Positions 1-11,375 of a DNA stretch of 35,000 nt are shown piece by piece; the stretch's first letter is position 1, and each line of letters begins with the position of its first letter. The stretch comes from Chrysomallon squamiferum. Taxonomy: Eukaryota > Mollusca > Gastropoda > Neomphalida > Peltospiridae. The translations under genes and the position numbers were made by a program. Below the pieces are notes generated by a model that was given only the letters and a program-made list of their open reading frames with translations, was not told the DNA's origin and did not search any database. The stretch covers positions 14,300,172 to 14,335,171 of the forward strand of contig CM022669.1 in the NCBI GenBank assembly GCA_012295275.1, in the 5' to 3' direction.

Positions 1-31
1 AAATAAATCTTAACATGGTCCTATACATATC

Positions 32-62
<31 letters not shown>

Positions 63-765
63 TCTGAAATATTTTATTATTTCGACAACACCGTGAATAA
101 TTGAGTCTCGTCGCATGAATGTTTATTAACACGTATACTTTCATGCTGTAACAAACTCATGCGTACAAACAAACAAAAATAATATAACGATTATGTCATT
201 ATGGGACAACAGTATCTAGCAGTATATTAGTGTGACGGATGGGTAGGCACGATTCTTATTTTTTTTTTCTTAGAAAAGAACGTGATAAACCAGTCATGTG
301 TCTCTCTCTGTTAGGAACGGGAAATATATTAAAGAGACTAAGTAAACAAAAAGTCTAATTATGATTATTTCACAAAATAAATGAAATTAATGGCGTATAA
401 ACTGAGATCGTTAGAACTTATATACAGTAAACATAATAACATTTCAATAACATAAATAAATATATATCATTTTGTTTTTCTTTATAATTTCAAGTAACAG
501 TTTTCAGTACGTAGAATATGTACACAAACCAGTGACTTACTAAACTTATTCAAAATACTACTTTCTTTCATTTTGGCACATTTTTGCGGAGAAATTACTG
601 GACTGACTGAAACATCATATTTTCTTTTACCATCCACATTGTCCAGAATCCAAATATCTAGTTTCCGCGAACAGGATTTTCTACAGTTTAGATGTATTTA
701 TGATTTAATAGTGTGTTTGTTCTGGATTATTATTATTATCTTATTTTTGTTTTAATTCATAAGAA
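1..765. other. AT-rich flank, no gene seen
   Basis: This is AT-rich sequence with a poly(A) run at about 32-59 and no recognisable coding exon. One short open frame on the plus strand (573-755) has a low-complexity hydrophobic tail and no family resemblance, so I do not call it. The right part probably holds the end of the 3' UTR of the minus-strand Bcl-2 family gene. Confidence 0.5.
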
Positions 766-775
766 TTTATTTATT
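766..775 (-). terminator. Candidate polyadenylation signal of the Bcl-2 family gene
   Basis: Two overlapping AATAAA hexamers lie on the minus strand about 190 nt downstream of the stop codon at 963-965. The spacing is plausible for a 3' UTR, but such hexamers are frequent in DNA this AT-rich. Confidence 0.3.
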
Positions 776-962
776 TTACAATAACATCAACCAGATGGTG
801 TAACAGTACACCAATACGAGTGTGATCCTATTAGACAACCGATCGTCTCAACCACGACATGCATGCCAACTTTCTTTTTTCTCTTCACAGCATTCTCAGC
901 ACCGTTTGAGATAGGTGGAAATGTCGTCTCCTTTTTGTCACGTCTTCCATTCTGCTTCGAGT

Positions 963-1121
963 TCAAGGCCTCGCAAAATGCTTCCAACCGTAATATATCG
1001 TGAGAGCGAAAACCGCCCCGAAAAAATAATACTTGCCAGGAACTGAGGCAGTCTGTCCTAAAATTCGTCCCTGGAATCGAAACGAAAATCATGAACGCGT
1101 TTTGTTTTGTAGTTTCATGTT

Positions 1122-1171
<50 letters not shown>

Positions 1172-2106
1172 TGAGAGCGAGAGCGAGAGAGAGAGAGAGA
1201 GAGAGAAGGATAGAAATAGGGCGACTGGGATGGGGAGAGAGATAGGGAAGGGAAGAAAAATCAGAAACGAAGTGTGAAAGAAAGAAACATAAGAGAGACA
1301 GAAGGTGAATGAATGTGGGAGAGAAGAAGAGAAAAACAAATATACAGAGAGAAATAAAATCTTACCCATCCTCCTTGTTCCTGAACCCAGGTGCTGACAT
1401 TGTCAGCTATGAATGTGAGCGACCATTGTAGAAACTGTTTAAACAGATCCACCCCTCGTTTCAGTGATCTCACGGCCACGTCTGAACAGAAGAAGAACAG
1501 CACCATAATTCGTTCCTTGGTAAATCCGCCTTCATAAAATAGTTCTTTGAGTAGGTCGCAAAAGTGCTCGAAAGTCACATCCGTGATGCCCACCTAGAAC
1601 AACAAATGAAACTGTAACAACAAAAGAAAGCAAGAAAATAAAAATAATTAGTAAAAAAAATAATAATAATATTAACAAATTAAAAAATAAATACGAATTG
1701 TAAGAAAAATAAATAATTAGAAAAAAAAATAAAAATAAAAACAAAGAAAAACAATCAGTATTTAATTAGTAATTAACTTACGCGAAAGCGTCATCATCAT
1801 TATCATCATCATAATCATCAATATCATTTTAATCATCATTATTATTATTTCGACAAGAAACAACAAATACATTCTATATGCGTGCATGTGTGGATGTGAA
1901 TCATATAATATAAATTCATAAAAGAATAATAATAATAATATTAATAATAATATTAATAATAATAATAATAACAATAACAATAATAATATTTTAAATGAGC
2001 TAAATAATTAAGAAAAGAAAGCAAGAAGTGGGAAAGGGCTCTAGTACACAGATTATATTGCTGTTGTTATTGTTCTTGTAATTATTATTATTATTATTAT
2101 TATTAT

Positions 2107-2147
<41 letters not shown>

Positions 2148-4836
2148 TTAATGTTGATATATTATTATAGTTATTGTCTTTATCATAGAACATAATTACT
2201 GTTGTTTTTACTGGAGTTAGTGTTGTTATATTATCACTCCTCGTTTTTTTTTTTTTTTTTTTTTTTCTGTTGTTATCTCTAAATCACGTGTTTACAGAGG
2301 TAAATTAGTACTTGTGTTTTCTGCTAGGCTTGACCCTGCAATATGGTGCAGTGGTTAAAAAAAGGTCTGTGTGCACTTAATAACCCGCCAAGGGATTATT
2401 CCACTTTGCTAAATAGAGCATAATTGTTTCACAGCATCTCTAATCAATAACATTCCCATGAGCTTTATTTTTGTGGCAAAGTGTAAGAAAATATCGACAT
2501 TAAATTGTAATAAAATATATATTAAAATTTTAAGATTTTCTAATTCGTGTTTTCGGTTAAAGCTAGGTCTTTTGTGTGATTTGCAATGTTTAAGCATTGG
2601 CGGAGGGGGGGGGGATGGCAAATCTATAACGATTTTAGGATTAAGTTTAATTAAGCCCCATAATCGGTTTGGGTTACTGAATAACGCTTGTAAATATGTC
2701 TCTAAATAAATATATATATACGCTTGTAAATATGTCTCTAAATATATATATATATATATATGTCTGTGTATGTTTATGTGTGTGTGTGTGTGTGTGTGTG
2801 TGTACATCAGCACTTGTTTATTTATAATGTATGTGTAAGTCTGCGTTCCCTAAATTTGCGCTCGTAAGTTAAAATTAGAAAATTAAAAAACTAATTGTCA
2901 GCAAATGGATTTAATTTAATTAGAAAGCTATTACAGGCTTGTAAATAAGTATGAAATGAGAAAGAGTTTGATAATACAAAATGTAACTATAAGTTCATGA
3001 ATTAAAAAAAAAAAAAAAATTTTTTTTTTAATAATCACCTCATTAGCTCTTTTTCTAATCTTCTCTCTCTTTTCTGTTTTTGCAAATTCATCTGCCATCC
3101 ACCTCAGTTCTCTGCCGGCTTTTGCCCATATAGGGTTTTTGTAACCAGTAGGGGTGCTGAAAACAAATACGGGAATCATTACACTTTTATATAAGTAATT
3201 TACATACTGGGTACAAATTATAACCTACAAATAAAATCTAAGACACGCAAAATATTAGCAAAATATTTTGTAATAATAATAAAACTAATATTTCTTTATA
3301 TGTATGTTATGTGTCTTTGTGTTCGCGCTTGCGATATGTATTTGTTTGAATATATAACGTTTTATTTTTTTTCTCAACCACCCAGTTCTATTATATATTA
3401 AACTAAAGAAAACAGAGATATAAAGTAAAGAAAAAAAAAAAAAAATAAAAAAAATAAATAAATAAATAAAAAGCAAAAAGAAAAGTAAACAGTGATGAAG
3501 AGTAAAGAAATGATACAAAGTAAAGTGAAAAAAATAAATAAATAAATAAATAAATAAAAAAAAAAAAAAAGAAAAGTAAATAAATAAATAAAAAGAAAAA
3601 AGAAAAGTAAATAAAACAAAATGTAATAGCGGTCTTGTTAATTTTATTAAAACATTCTCCAGTTTTCTGTGTTTTACAACTAAAGAATGTACCCGTAACA
3701 AACAAGTCTAGACACGTCTGCTGCATGCTTGCACGCGCTATTATTGATCTAGGCAAGAGCAGACGATAACGCTCTTTTTCACTTTTTTTTTATTTTTTAT
3801 TTTATTGTGTTGATAACGTGACGTAACAAATAACAACAGACGGGTGACATAAGCCGTATTTAAGGAAAGGGTGGAGTCAATGTGATGAGACTTGTCAATC
3901 AAACAGTTAATCACCGTTAAACCAATGTCCGAGTCATTTATTTATTTATAGTTAGTATATAATATGGTTACCTTCGATTGTTTTTATTTGCTTCTGTTGA
4001 TACCTAGAGTCGTTACCATAACCTTTTAAGTCCACAAACATTTATACATATTAAATAATATTACAAAACAAACAATCATTTAGGAGCAAGGATGGATGGA
4101 TGGATGGATGGATGAATGGATTAAATGCAAAAAAAAAAAAAAAAAAAAAAACCCCATAAGAAAACACAAATAAATTCAAATAACAACACCAGGAGTATTG
4201 GTTGTTGTAGTTGGTGTAATACTAGCAGTGGTAGTAGTTGTAGCAGAAGTAGCAGTAGCCTTTTATTTTAAATAAATGAAATTTATTTCACCTCGAAAGC
4301 TACTGCTGCTACCACTTCTACTAATACTTCTAATATTTCGTAATGAGCATTTATTTGTTTATCATCATTTCAAAATGATTTATAATCACCTTAGTAGAAC
4401 GCGGAAATGAAATGACACGTCGTTCGGTATCGCCAAAAATAAATAGCTATTTTTGGTATTTGTATACAGTGATTTTTCTTTACAGTTTGTTCTTATTATA
4501 TTACTGTTTACGAATTTTGTTTTTACATGCTGCTATACAAAACTGATAATAAAGGTATCTGTCTGTCTGTTGTGATTATATTTCAACGCTCGGTGCTTTC
4601 GCTGTGAAGGGTCAAACTGACGTAAACGGCTGTAAATAAGGACACTGTGATCATTGTTATTTTAGTACGAATAACTAACCATACCTGAAAGGTGAGATCA
4701 GGACGGATGTAAGGTGAGTATGATTATTTCACTACGCAATGTATTCGCATTAAAGTAAATGAGAAAATCCGTAACAACAGTAGTAGTATTAGTATTAGCA
4801 GCAGCAGCAGCAGTAGTAGTAGTAGTGGTGGTTGTT

Positions 4837-4872
<36 letters not shown>

Positions 4873-5161
4873 ATTATAATAATATTAATGTTAATAACAA
4901 CAACGTGACTATAATGCAAGTATTGATCAAAATATAATATAGTGTACTACTATTATCATTATCACTGTTAGTGCTATTATGAAACTGTCATTACTGCAAC
5001 TAGAACTATCTCATTTATTATTATTTCTGATAACCGCTACAACAGCAACTTCTTCGTTTATTCGTCTAACTGTAAGTACTATTACAAAATAATTACCACT
5101 TCTACAAAAGCAACTACTGCTTCTACTGCTATAACTGTTACGATATATAAACATATAAACC

Positions 5162-5250
<89 letters not shown>

Positions 5251-5500
5251 TTGCAGTGATTTTTTTAAAAAAAGCATGTACTTACCAAATAGTATCCAGC
5301 GGTTCTGGAGCTTCAAGCCCTTCTTTAACGACCTCACAATAAACAAAGTTTGTAAACAATTCCTTGCTTTCTTCTACCTGAACATTAACCTTTCGTTTCG
5401 GTGGATTATGCTTCGGCATAATTAGGGGTGGTAGGGTACGACTTCGTCCGCGTCTGTCCACTAAAGAACCCCCCTGTTCCATTCTGTTACATTTCACCAT
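963..5500 (-). CDS. Bcl-2 family protein, Bax/Bak-like, four exons
   Basis: Predicted regulator or executor of mitochondrial apoptosis, tail-anchored in the outer mitochondrial membrane. Coding exons on the minus strand are 5500-5286, 3156-3039, 1593-1366 and 1070-963. All introns are GT-AG, phases 2, 0 and 0 join perfectly, and the total is 669 nt (222 aa). Residues 43-60 (VEESKELFTNFVYCEVV) fit helix 1/BH4. Residues 85-97 (AGRELRWMADEF) fit BH3 with Leu89 and Asp94, but Ala93 replaces the usual Gly. Residues 128-146 are BH1. This segment has the spacing of Bax (LF-x-[DE]-G-x-F-4-R) rather than of Bcl-2, but the family NWGR is TKER, with only Arg139 kept. Residues 180-187 (WVQEQGGW) are a canonical BH2. 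About 201-217 is a hydrophobic tail (YYFFGAVFALTIYYGW) followed by a basic end. The ATG at 5500 is the first in frame; the ATG at 5482 (A at -3, G at +4) has a better context and would give 216 aa. A divergent pro-survival member is possible, because sequence alone does not separate the two roles. Confidence 0.88.
1125..1206. repeat. Compound (GT)n(GA)n microsatellite
   Basis: About 45 bp of GT repeats run directly into about 37 bp of imperfect GA repeats. It lies inside the 295-nt third intron of the Bcl-2 family gene. It yields spurious open frames on the minus strand that are not genes. Confidence 0.95.
1752..1924 (-). repeat. Interspersed repeat with internal GAT tract, copy 1
   Basis: This segment is the inverse of 14657-14938. 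Outer parts match closely: one side contains ACGCTTTCGCGTAAGT followed by ATTACTAATTAAATACT, and the other runs from TATGAATTTATATTATATG through TGCACGCATATAGAATG. Between them sits a GAT/AAT-type tract that is shorter here. It lies in intron 2 of the Bcl-2 family gene. No clear terminal inverted repeats or target duplication were seen, so the element class is unknown. Confidence 0.7.
2080..2147. repeat. (ATT)n/(TAG)n trinucleotide tract
   Basis: An ATT run passes directly into about 13 TAG repeats. It is intronic to the Bcl-2 family gene, and a poly(T) run follows at about 2246-2266. Confidence 0.9.
2337..2410 (+). repeat. Possible decayed tRNA-derived SINE head
   Basis: TGGTGCAGTGG at 2344-2354 fits the RNA polymerase III A-box consensus, and GGGATTATTCC about 47 nt downstream is a weak B-box match at tRNA-like spacing. 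No clean cloverleaf can be folded and no tail was identified, so this may be chance. Confidence 0.22.
3425..3610. repeat. Poly(A)/(AAAT)n low-complexity block
   Basis: Runs of A and repeated AAAT/AAAG words dominate. The block lies in intron 1 of the Bcl-2 family gene. Open frames on the minus strand here are Phe/Leu/Tyr-only artefacts. Confidence 0.85.
4090..4870. repeat. Cluster of simple repeats in intron 1
   Basis: The cluster holds (GGAT)n at about 4090-4115, poly(A) at about 4130-4151, TAG/CAG-rich DNA around 4200-4255, and a long (AGC)n/(TAG)n tract at about 4780-4871. The DNA between them shows no exon-like frame. Confidence 0.8.
5163..5249. repeat. (GA)n microsatellite near the exon 1 donor
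   Basis: A nearly pure GA run of about 85 bp. On the transcribed minus strand it reads (CT)n beginning about 37 nt after the exon 1 splice donor of the Bcl-2 family gene. Confidence 0.95.
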
Positions 5501-5960
5501 AAACGAAAAACTGACTGTAACGATTACTCCACGTGGTTTTTTTGAGACTATCCGCGCGAACAACACAGATATTTTTGACTGCTCGAAATTGCCGCTTGAA
5601 CGTGTTTCTGCTGATCTCCTGCCTATTTGACTGTCTCTCTCCTTCTGCCGGGTTTCTTGTTTTCGTTTATGTTTATCTCTTCGTTTGTATAAAGTTAAGA
5701 GTGCAGTAACGTTCAACCTTATCCGCGCTGAGCTTAATTCAATACACAACCAATGAAGTACTTACTTAAGTGATAGTTTTATAGAGTTTTAGCTCAAATC
5801 ATGACATCATCATCATACTACGGTCGCGCGTGACGCTGTCCCATATACGGAACAAGGACCGCCTCTTTATGTGTCCTAGTCATTGATTGGTTACATTTCA
5901 ATCTATTTTTAGCACACCGCAGCATTGCTGAAAAAAAAATCCCCAGCAACAAACCGATAA
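5501..5960 (-). promoter_or_regulatory. Probable 5' UTR and promoter area of the Bcl-2 family gene
   Basis: This stretch is less AT-rich than its surroundings and has several CpG dinucleotides (for example around 5815-5850). It lies directly upstream of the first ATG. The reading frame stays open for a distance upstream of 5500 but contains no earlier ATG. No TATA box or initiator can be placed with confidence. Confidence 0.35.
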
Positions 5961-7660
5961 TTCACAATCCTATTAATAATGAAAGTAATCATTATATTTG
6001 TAAATTTGAGAAATAAAATACTACTACTACTACTACTAATAATAATATTAATCATAAATAGCAAAGTTATAAGACATTATTTTGATTGTTGATTTCATTA
6101 TTAATTTTCCCCGCTTATTTTAAATGTCTGGGAATTCCACAACGATTCCCGCCCCTCCTTATTTTTTTACCTTCGAGACTTTTCTTGTGTTGTTAATGTA
6201 GAATTTCCACGAAATGATGATGTTATTTAATAAAACAAAGCAAACTATTAGGTGTCGAAAACTGATAAAAAATATTCTGAATAAATAAACGCAATTATGT
6301 CCCTTTTAATACTAAAAACATGTTCAGAAAAAATATACACTGTTATTATATTTTGCAAATATAAATATTAATGATTAATCTTGAGATGCAGACAGACACC
6401 GTTTACATTTAAACTTGTTCATATAATAGGATAAATATGTGTGTCTGTGTTTGGTGTGTGTGTGTGTGTGTGTCTATTTATCTATTTATTTATTAATCTA
6501 TATTATTTATTTATTATTACATAATACACTGGCGCAAATACTGCATTAACAGTTAAAACTGAAGTGTCTGTTATTAATATTTATACTTTTTCCATGGCAG
6601 TTTTTATTTAAAAATATATATATAATGCATTTCATCATGTATAAAAAGGAATAAAAGAGAATAAAAATGTAACACTATTTTCATGAAACTGTAAAATAAA
6701 TTATAATAAAATATTTTGTAAAATAAAAAGAAGAAATGCTTAAACATTTCATTTAACCATTTAATTTAATAGAAACGCAGAAAAATATATTGTAAATAAT
6801 AATAAATTCAGCACTAGTCTTGTACTAGTTTAAAATTTTAAGTATTTGTATTTATAATATGGCAAATGTGACGTGGCCAAAATATAAGTGATATTTAGTT
6901 TCGGTTTCATATCCTCGTATCAAAAATAAACAGTATTACAATAAAAAGGCTAACAATATAAAAAAGGTTATATCTATATAAAAAACTAATAATCATATGA
7001 TTATGTGTTAAACTTTAAAATATCAGGTATGAGTTATGTTTCTTTCTCCTTTTTTTCTTCTTCTTTTATTTTATTATTATTATTTTTTTTATTATTATTA
7101 TTTTTTATTTATTTATTTATTTTTTTATTTAGTTTTATTATTATTATTATTATTATCATTATTATTATTGTTATTATTATTTTATTTATCTATCTATTTA
7201 TTTTATTTTTATTTATTATTATTTTTTTTTTATTTACCTCAGATAAAAACAGAGGGAAAAGTTTTTAATTTAAATTATTTTATTAGTTGTGACACGTGTT
7301 AAACGATTTTGTATTTCTTGGGGAGAAAATGGACAGAAAATTGGAACCAAATTTTATATTTTAATTTTAATTCATCTTCAGTAAATCTGTGATATCTATT
7401 TATCTTTATTTATTTATTAAAAAAAAAAAAAAAAAAAAAAAATTAAATTATAGAAATTTACTTCAGTAATATGATCAAGTGAAGAAAGAAAACATATAAT
7501 AAAATAAATAAAAAGCTAATACATTAAAAATATATACATCATCCGTCTAATGAGTTTTAATTCATACACAAATATTCACGCAAGCGCGCGAGCTTTTCAC
7601 ACACACACACGCACTTAGATACACACTTACGTTCGCTTAGACACGTAACAAAATGGCAAA

Positions 7661-7716
<56 letters not shown>

Positions 7717-8056
7717 AAATATATTTTTATAACTGAAGTATGTTATCTTTATAGTTATGTTATCTTTAAAGCTAAGAATTAAATCTGAATATCACTTAAT
7801 TTTTAAACCCAGAACATGTATAACTCAAACACTTTATTTCGTATTCTTTGCTCATTTCTGCAGTCTCGTTTTCGGATTAATCGCAAAAGGTACATCTCGA
7901 CAACTGTAACAATAATACAAAGCGTGCAGCTGACCTGACAACAATGGAACACAAAACGCCTAGTTCTTTTCATGTTTTTTTTTTGTCACGGCAACATTGA
8001 AGCGTAGATAATAAAGTATGACATCAATGCTGAATTAAGACTCCGGTAGTAATTAC

Positions 8057-8267
8057 TCAATCTTCGGACGTAACTTCTGCAAAAGTTTCCTTGAAAAAGT
8101 TTACACGATCGTCTGCTAACAGTTCGATTATCTCCCTTAGTGCCTTCGGGCGTTTTATGCACTGACCGTACTTTCGTTCAGGTAGTTTGATTTAATCCTA
8201 ACCCGAGGCGCATTCTTCTTACTTCACCGACCTTTTCAAATGTGATTTGCTGAAACATGTTGTTCAT
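8057..8267 (-). other. Unexplained pair of adjoining coding-like ORFs
   Basis: Two minus-strand frames meet end to end. One runs ATG 8267 to TGA 8178 (29 aa, starting MNNMFQQITFEKVGEV). The other runs 8191 to TGA 8057 (44 aa, containing ALREIIELLADDRVNFF) in a different frame. The composition is protein-like and the DNA is less AT-rich than its neighbours; a poly(A) run at 8271-8290 borders it on the plus strand. It could be a frameshifted transposon or gene relic, or chance. I do not recognise a family. Confidence 0.2.
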
Positions 8268-8572
8268 ATACAAAAAAAAAAAAAAAAAAAGTTGTTTTAA
8301 ACATGGCTGCTTGCCGTTTATCATTTTCTTTATTCATCCATGACGAACGTAATTTGTGATTTAAATTTGTATTTTCTGTTGTTCGTTTTCTTCTTTACTT
8401 TGATAATAATCATCTGTCTGTTCTTTTCCTTCTTTTTTCTTTTTATTATCGTTATAATAATAATTACAACCATAACGATAACAAAAACGAAAACACCTAT
8501 AACAATAAAATAAATAAAAACAACAAAAAGAATAATATTAACTACACCAACACACCAACACACCACCACCAC

Positions 8573-8576
8573 CACT

Positions 8577-8612
<36 letters not shown>

Positions 8613-8760
8613 AATAATAATAATAATGAATATGATGAAAATATTAATAATAATAATGGTTATTACGATAATGATGATGATGATAATGGTGATGATGACG
8701 ATAATAATGGTGATGATGATGATAGTAATAATAGTGATGACGATGATAACAATAATAATC
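8573..8760. repeat. (CAA)n/(TAA)n/(GAT)n trinucleotide tract
   Basis: CAA repeats pass into TAA repeats and then into irregular GAT/AAT words. There is no evidence of coding. Confidence 0.9.
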
Positions 8761-9499
8761 ATGCGTCATAATGATAATAATCAATGATTTTCTTATTTAT
8801 TCAGTCTGTGTTTTTAATTTGTACTTGGCGTAAATGTGACTTCACGTGTCCTTCGATAATAAACAGTTATTCTCAACTGCTGACTGGTGCCTGGTCATTT
8901 TCCAGCATTCCGTGTTGCTGTAACGACGTAAAATAGTTTAATATGATTTATTTGACATGCCTGCACCATGAATAAGGAAGTCACGTGGACAGCAAAATAC
9001 TATTGTTATGAAACTCCTACTCTTGAAATCTGCTTGCCTGAGTGCGAAAACGAGGTGGTGAGCAAGCTCTGACTGGTTATAACTGGTATAATCTGGAACG
9101 TTTTTTTTTTTTTTCCTTTTATAGGAAATTATTTTTGTAGAAAAGATAAAACAGGATTTTGTCTACTGAATATAAACAATTTACAGATCTGCTTAATCAA
9201 AGTGAGAATTAGAAAACAGAAAGAAGGAACTGCGTGTTTATATTTTTGAACTTATTTAAGATTAACATTTCATTACACTTTGCCTAACTTGGGTTTTAGG
9301 TAAACATTAAAAATGTGATATGGATTTTAATATGTATGATATAGTATGGAATAGTATACTATAGTATTGGATAATGGATAGATATGTATGTAGTATGTAT
9401 GTATGTCTTTTTATCCGTGTGTTTGTCTATATATCTTTGTATCTGCTAGTACTTCTGTATGTCCGTCGGTCAGTATGTATGTATATATGTTGGAATTAT

Positions 9500-9528
9500 C
9501 ATCATTATTATTTTTATCATTATTATTA

Positions 9529-9598
<70 letters not shown>

Positions 9599-9646
9599 CA
9601 TCATCATCATTATTATTATTATTATTATCTTCATTATTATTGTAAC
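9500..9646. repeat. (ATT)n microsatellite
   Basis: About 145 bp of ATT/ATC repeats, giving spurious single-residue open frames in several phases. Confidence 0.95.
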
Positions 9647-10148
9647 TGTTTCATTTCATTGATTATTAACAATATACTAGGTAATTTATATTCGGACTGT
9701 GCTGATACATATTAATACTGATCACCGATATGTTCATAATAAAAACATAAATTACCAATATTCCAGATATCATACAAAAAAAAAAAAAATACAATATTCC
9801 GGATATCTATACCCCACTAATGAGTAACCTGAATATTATAATGTTATAATCAAACACACAAAAAAGTGTATATAATTTGTAACAGGTGGCTTTAAAGACA
9901 TTCGGTCAAGTTTTGTTTGATCCTTATACCGTCAGTCATTCATACACACATTACATCTTCTACAGCAGAGTGTTGATAAGTGACCGGTTCTGAAATTTTG
10001 TTAAATATTTTTTGTTTTTTTTTTCAATTTAAAATTAACAAAACTGTATTTAAAAAAAGATAGACTCTGGGAAAGTTTGGATCAAAGTCTAAACTACACA
10101 CTCATTCTCATAAATGGATTGTTATATTCCAGTTTCATAACTGCACAC

Positions 10149-10282
10149 TGAATTTTGGATTATTCTAAAATTTTCAGAAAAGGATATGAAAGGAGTTCAA
10201 TTCTCGATGATGTAAAGGAATTATCATCAAAGTTAAAACAATAATGAAACTAAAATTTTTGGATTATTTTGTTTTCAGAAAA

Positions 10283-10290
<8 letters not shown>
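10149..10290 (+). repeat. Duplicated copies of the exon 2 acceptor region
   Basis: The string TTTTCAGAAAAGGATAT occurs at about 10170 and again at about 10272, each preceded by TTTGGATTATT. Both resemble the genuine exon 2 boundary at 10452-10470 (TTTCAGGAAAAGATGT). The first copy extends further, with a later match to CAATTCTC of exon 2. They look like decayed partial duplications of the intron 1/exon 2 junction, followed by an (AT)n run at about 10286-10318. Confidence 0.55.
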
Positions 10291-10333
<43 letters not shown>

Positions 10334-11199
10334 ACATTTTTTAACTAATTTTATTTTTAATTTTTTAATTTTAACTAATTTTTAAACTAAAATTGCATTA
10401 AGGAAAATAAAAAATTTGTATTGTTATATGAAAACTAAATGTTTTATTTTATTTCAGGAAAAGATGTGGAACATGTCTGCAATTCTCCCTCTGATACAGA
10501 CGTCTACCAAAATGCAACTGTAGAGTTAGAATCGTGCAAAATCAAAATATTTATCAACACCTCCAACACAACGGAAATCAAGGAGCGGATATAATTACAC
10601 AGATGACAGATACAAGTCATTTGTTTCCGAGGTATTCCCTGACTACTTGTTACACACACCTAAAAAATGAGTAAATGTATACCATTCTGCTAGATGGCAT
10701 AAACAAAAACAACAACAAAAAGAATTAGCAATCATACATTCAATCCTGCTGCCGCCATTTCATAAGATATTCACCTGAAGTACTGGTAATTTTGTTCTTA
10801 AAAAATCGCCTTTTATGCAGAAAAGATAAAAAATTATGAATTGCTGGATTATAAATTTGAATATGGTATTGGAATACATTTAAAATTTGTAGAAATTTTA
10901 ATGTTATTCAACAGTACATTGTGGGCATTAAATCGTAACATTTGTTTCTTTTCTTCTTTTCCTAGTGGGACCTCGTGTGTGAAAACGAGGCTCTGGGCAA
11001 ACTCACTCAGACTTTGGTGATGGCTGGAATGTGTTTTGGCTCCTGCTTCCTGTCTTCTTTCGGAGACCGTTTTGGTAGAAAACGACAACACGTTGTAATG
11101 AATTTTCTGTTGTGTGTTATCACTATAAGTATGGCGTTTATTCCAACGTTTACTGGTTTTAGCAGGTATGTGCGTATCTTGTGTAATTTAACTAACTGA

Positions 11200-11339
11200 T
11201 ATAAATACACATACATACATACATGCATACATACATACATACTTATACATATACACATATACACACATACATATATATATATATATATTAAATATACTGC
11301 TACGACTAATACTACTCCTACTGTTATTACAAATACAAC

Positions 11340-11370
<31 letters not shown>

Positions 11371-11375
11371 ATTAT
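11200..11375. repeat. ATAC/AT/ATT simple repeats in intron 3 of copy A
   Basis: (ATAC)n at about 11205-11265, (AT)n at about 11272-11290 and (ATT)n at about 11338-11372. No coding signal. Confidence 0.85.

Larger units (their letters stand above)
5961..10057. other. Gene-poor spacer rich in simple repeats
   Basis: Holds (GT)n at about 6446-6472, an ATT/poly(T) block at 7050-7240, poly(A) at about 7420-7441, (CA)n at 7662-7711, poly(A) at about 8271-8290, a CAA/TAA/GAT tract at 8573-8760 and a long (ATT)n run at about 9500-9646. Apart from the short ORF pair at 8057-8267, no coding exon or family resemblance was seen. Confidence 0.6.

Noticed and set aside
5501-5749. Extension of the Bcl-2 family protein upstream of 5500
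   Set aside because: The frame is open but has no ATG before 5500, and the translated stretch shows no family similarity, so it is treated as 5' UTR.
8860-9070. Possible exons around the sequence TGCGAAAACGAGG
   Set aside because: The resemblance to the GAAAACGAGG of SLC22 exon 3 is about ten bases only, and the surrounding frames are closed.
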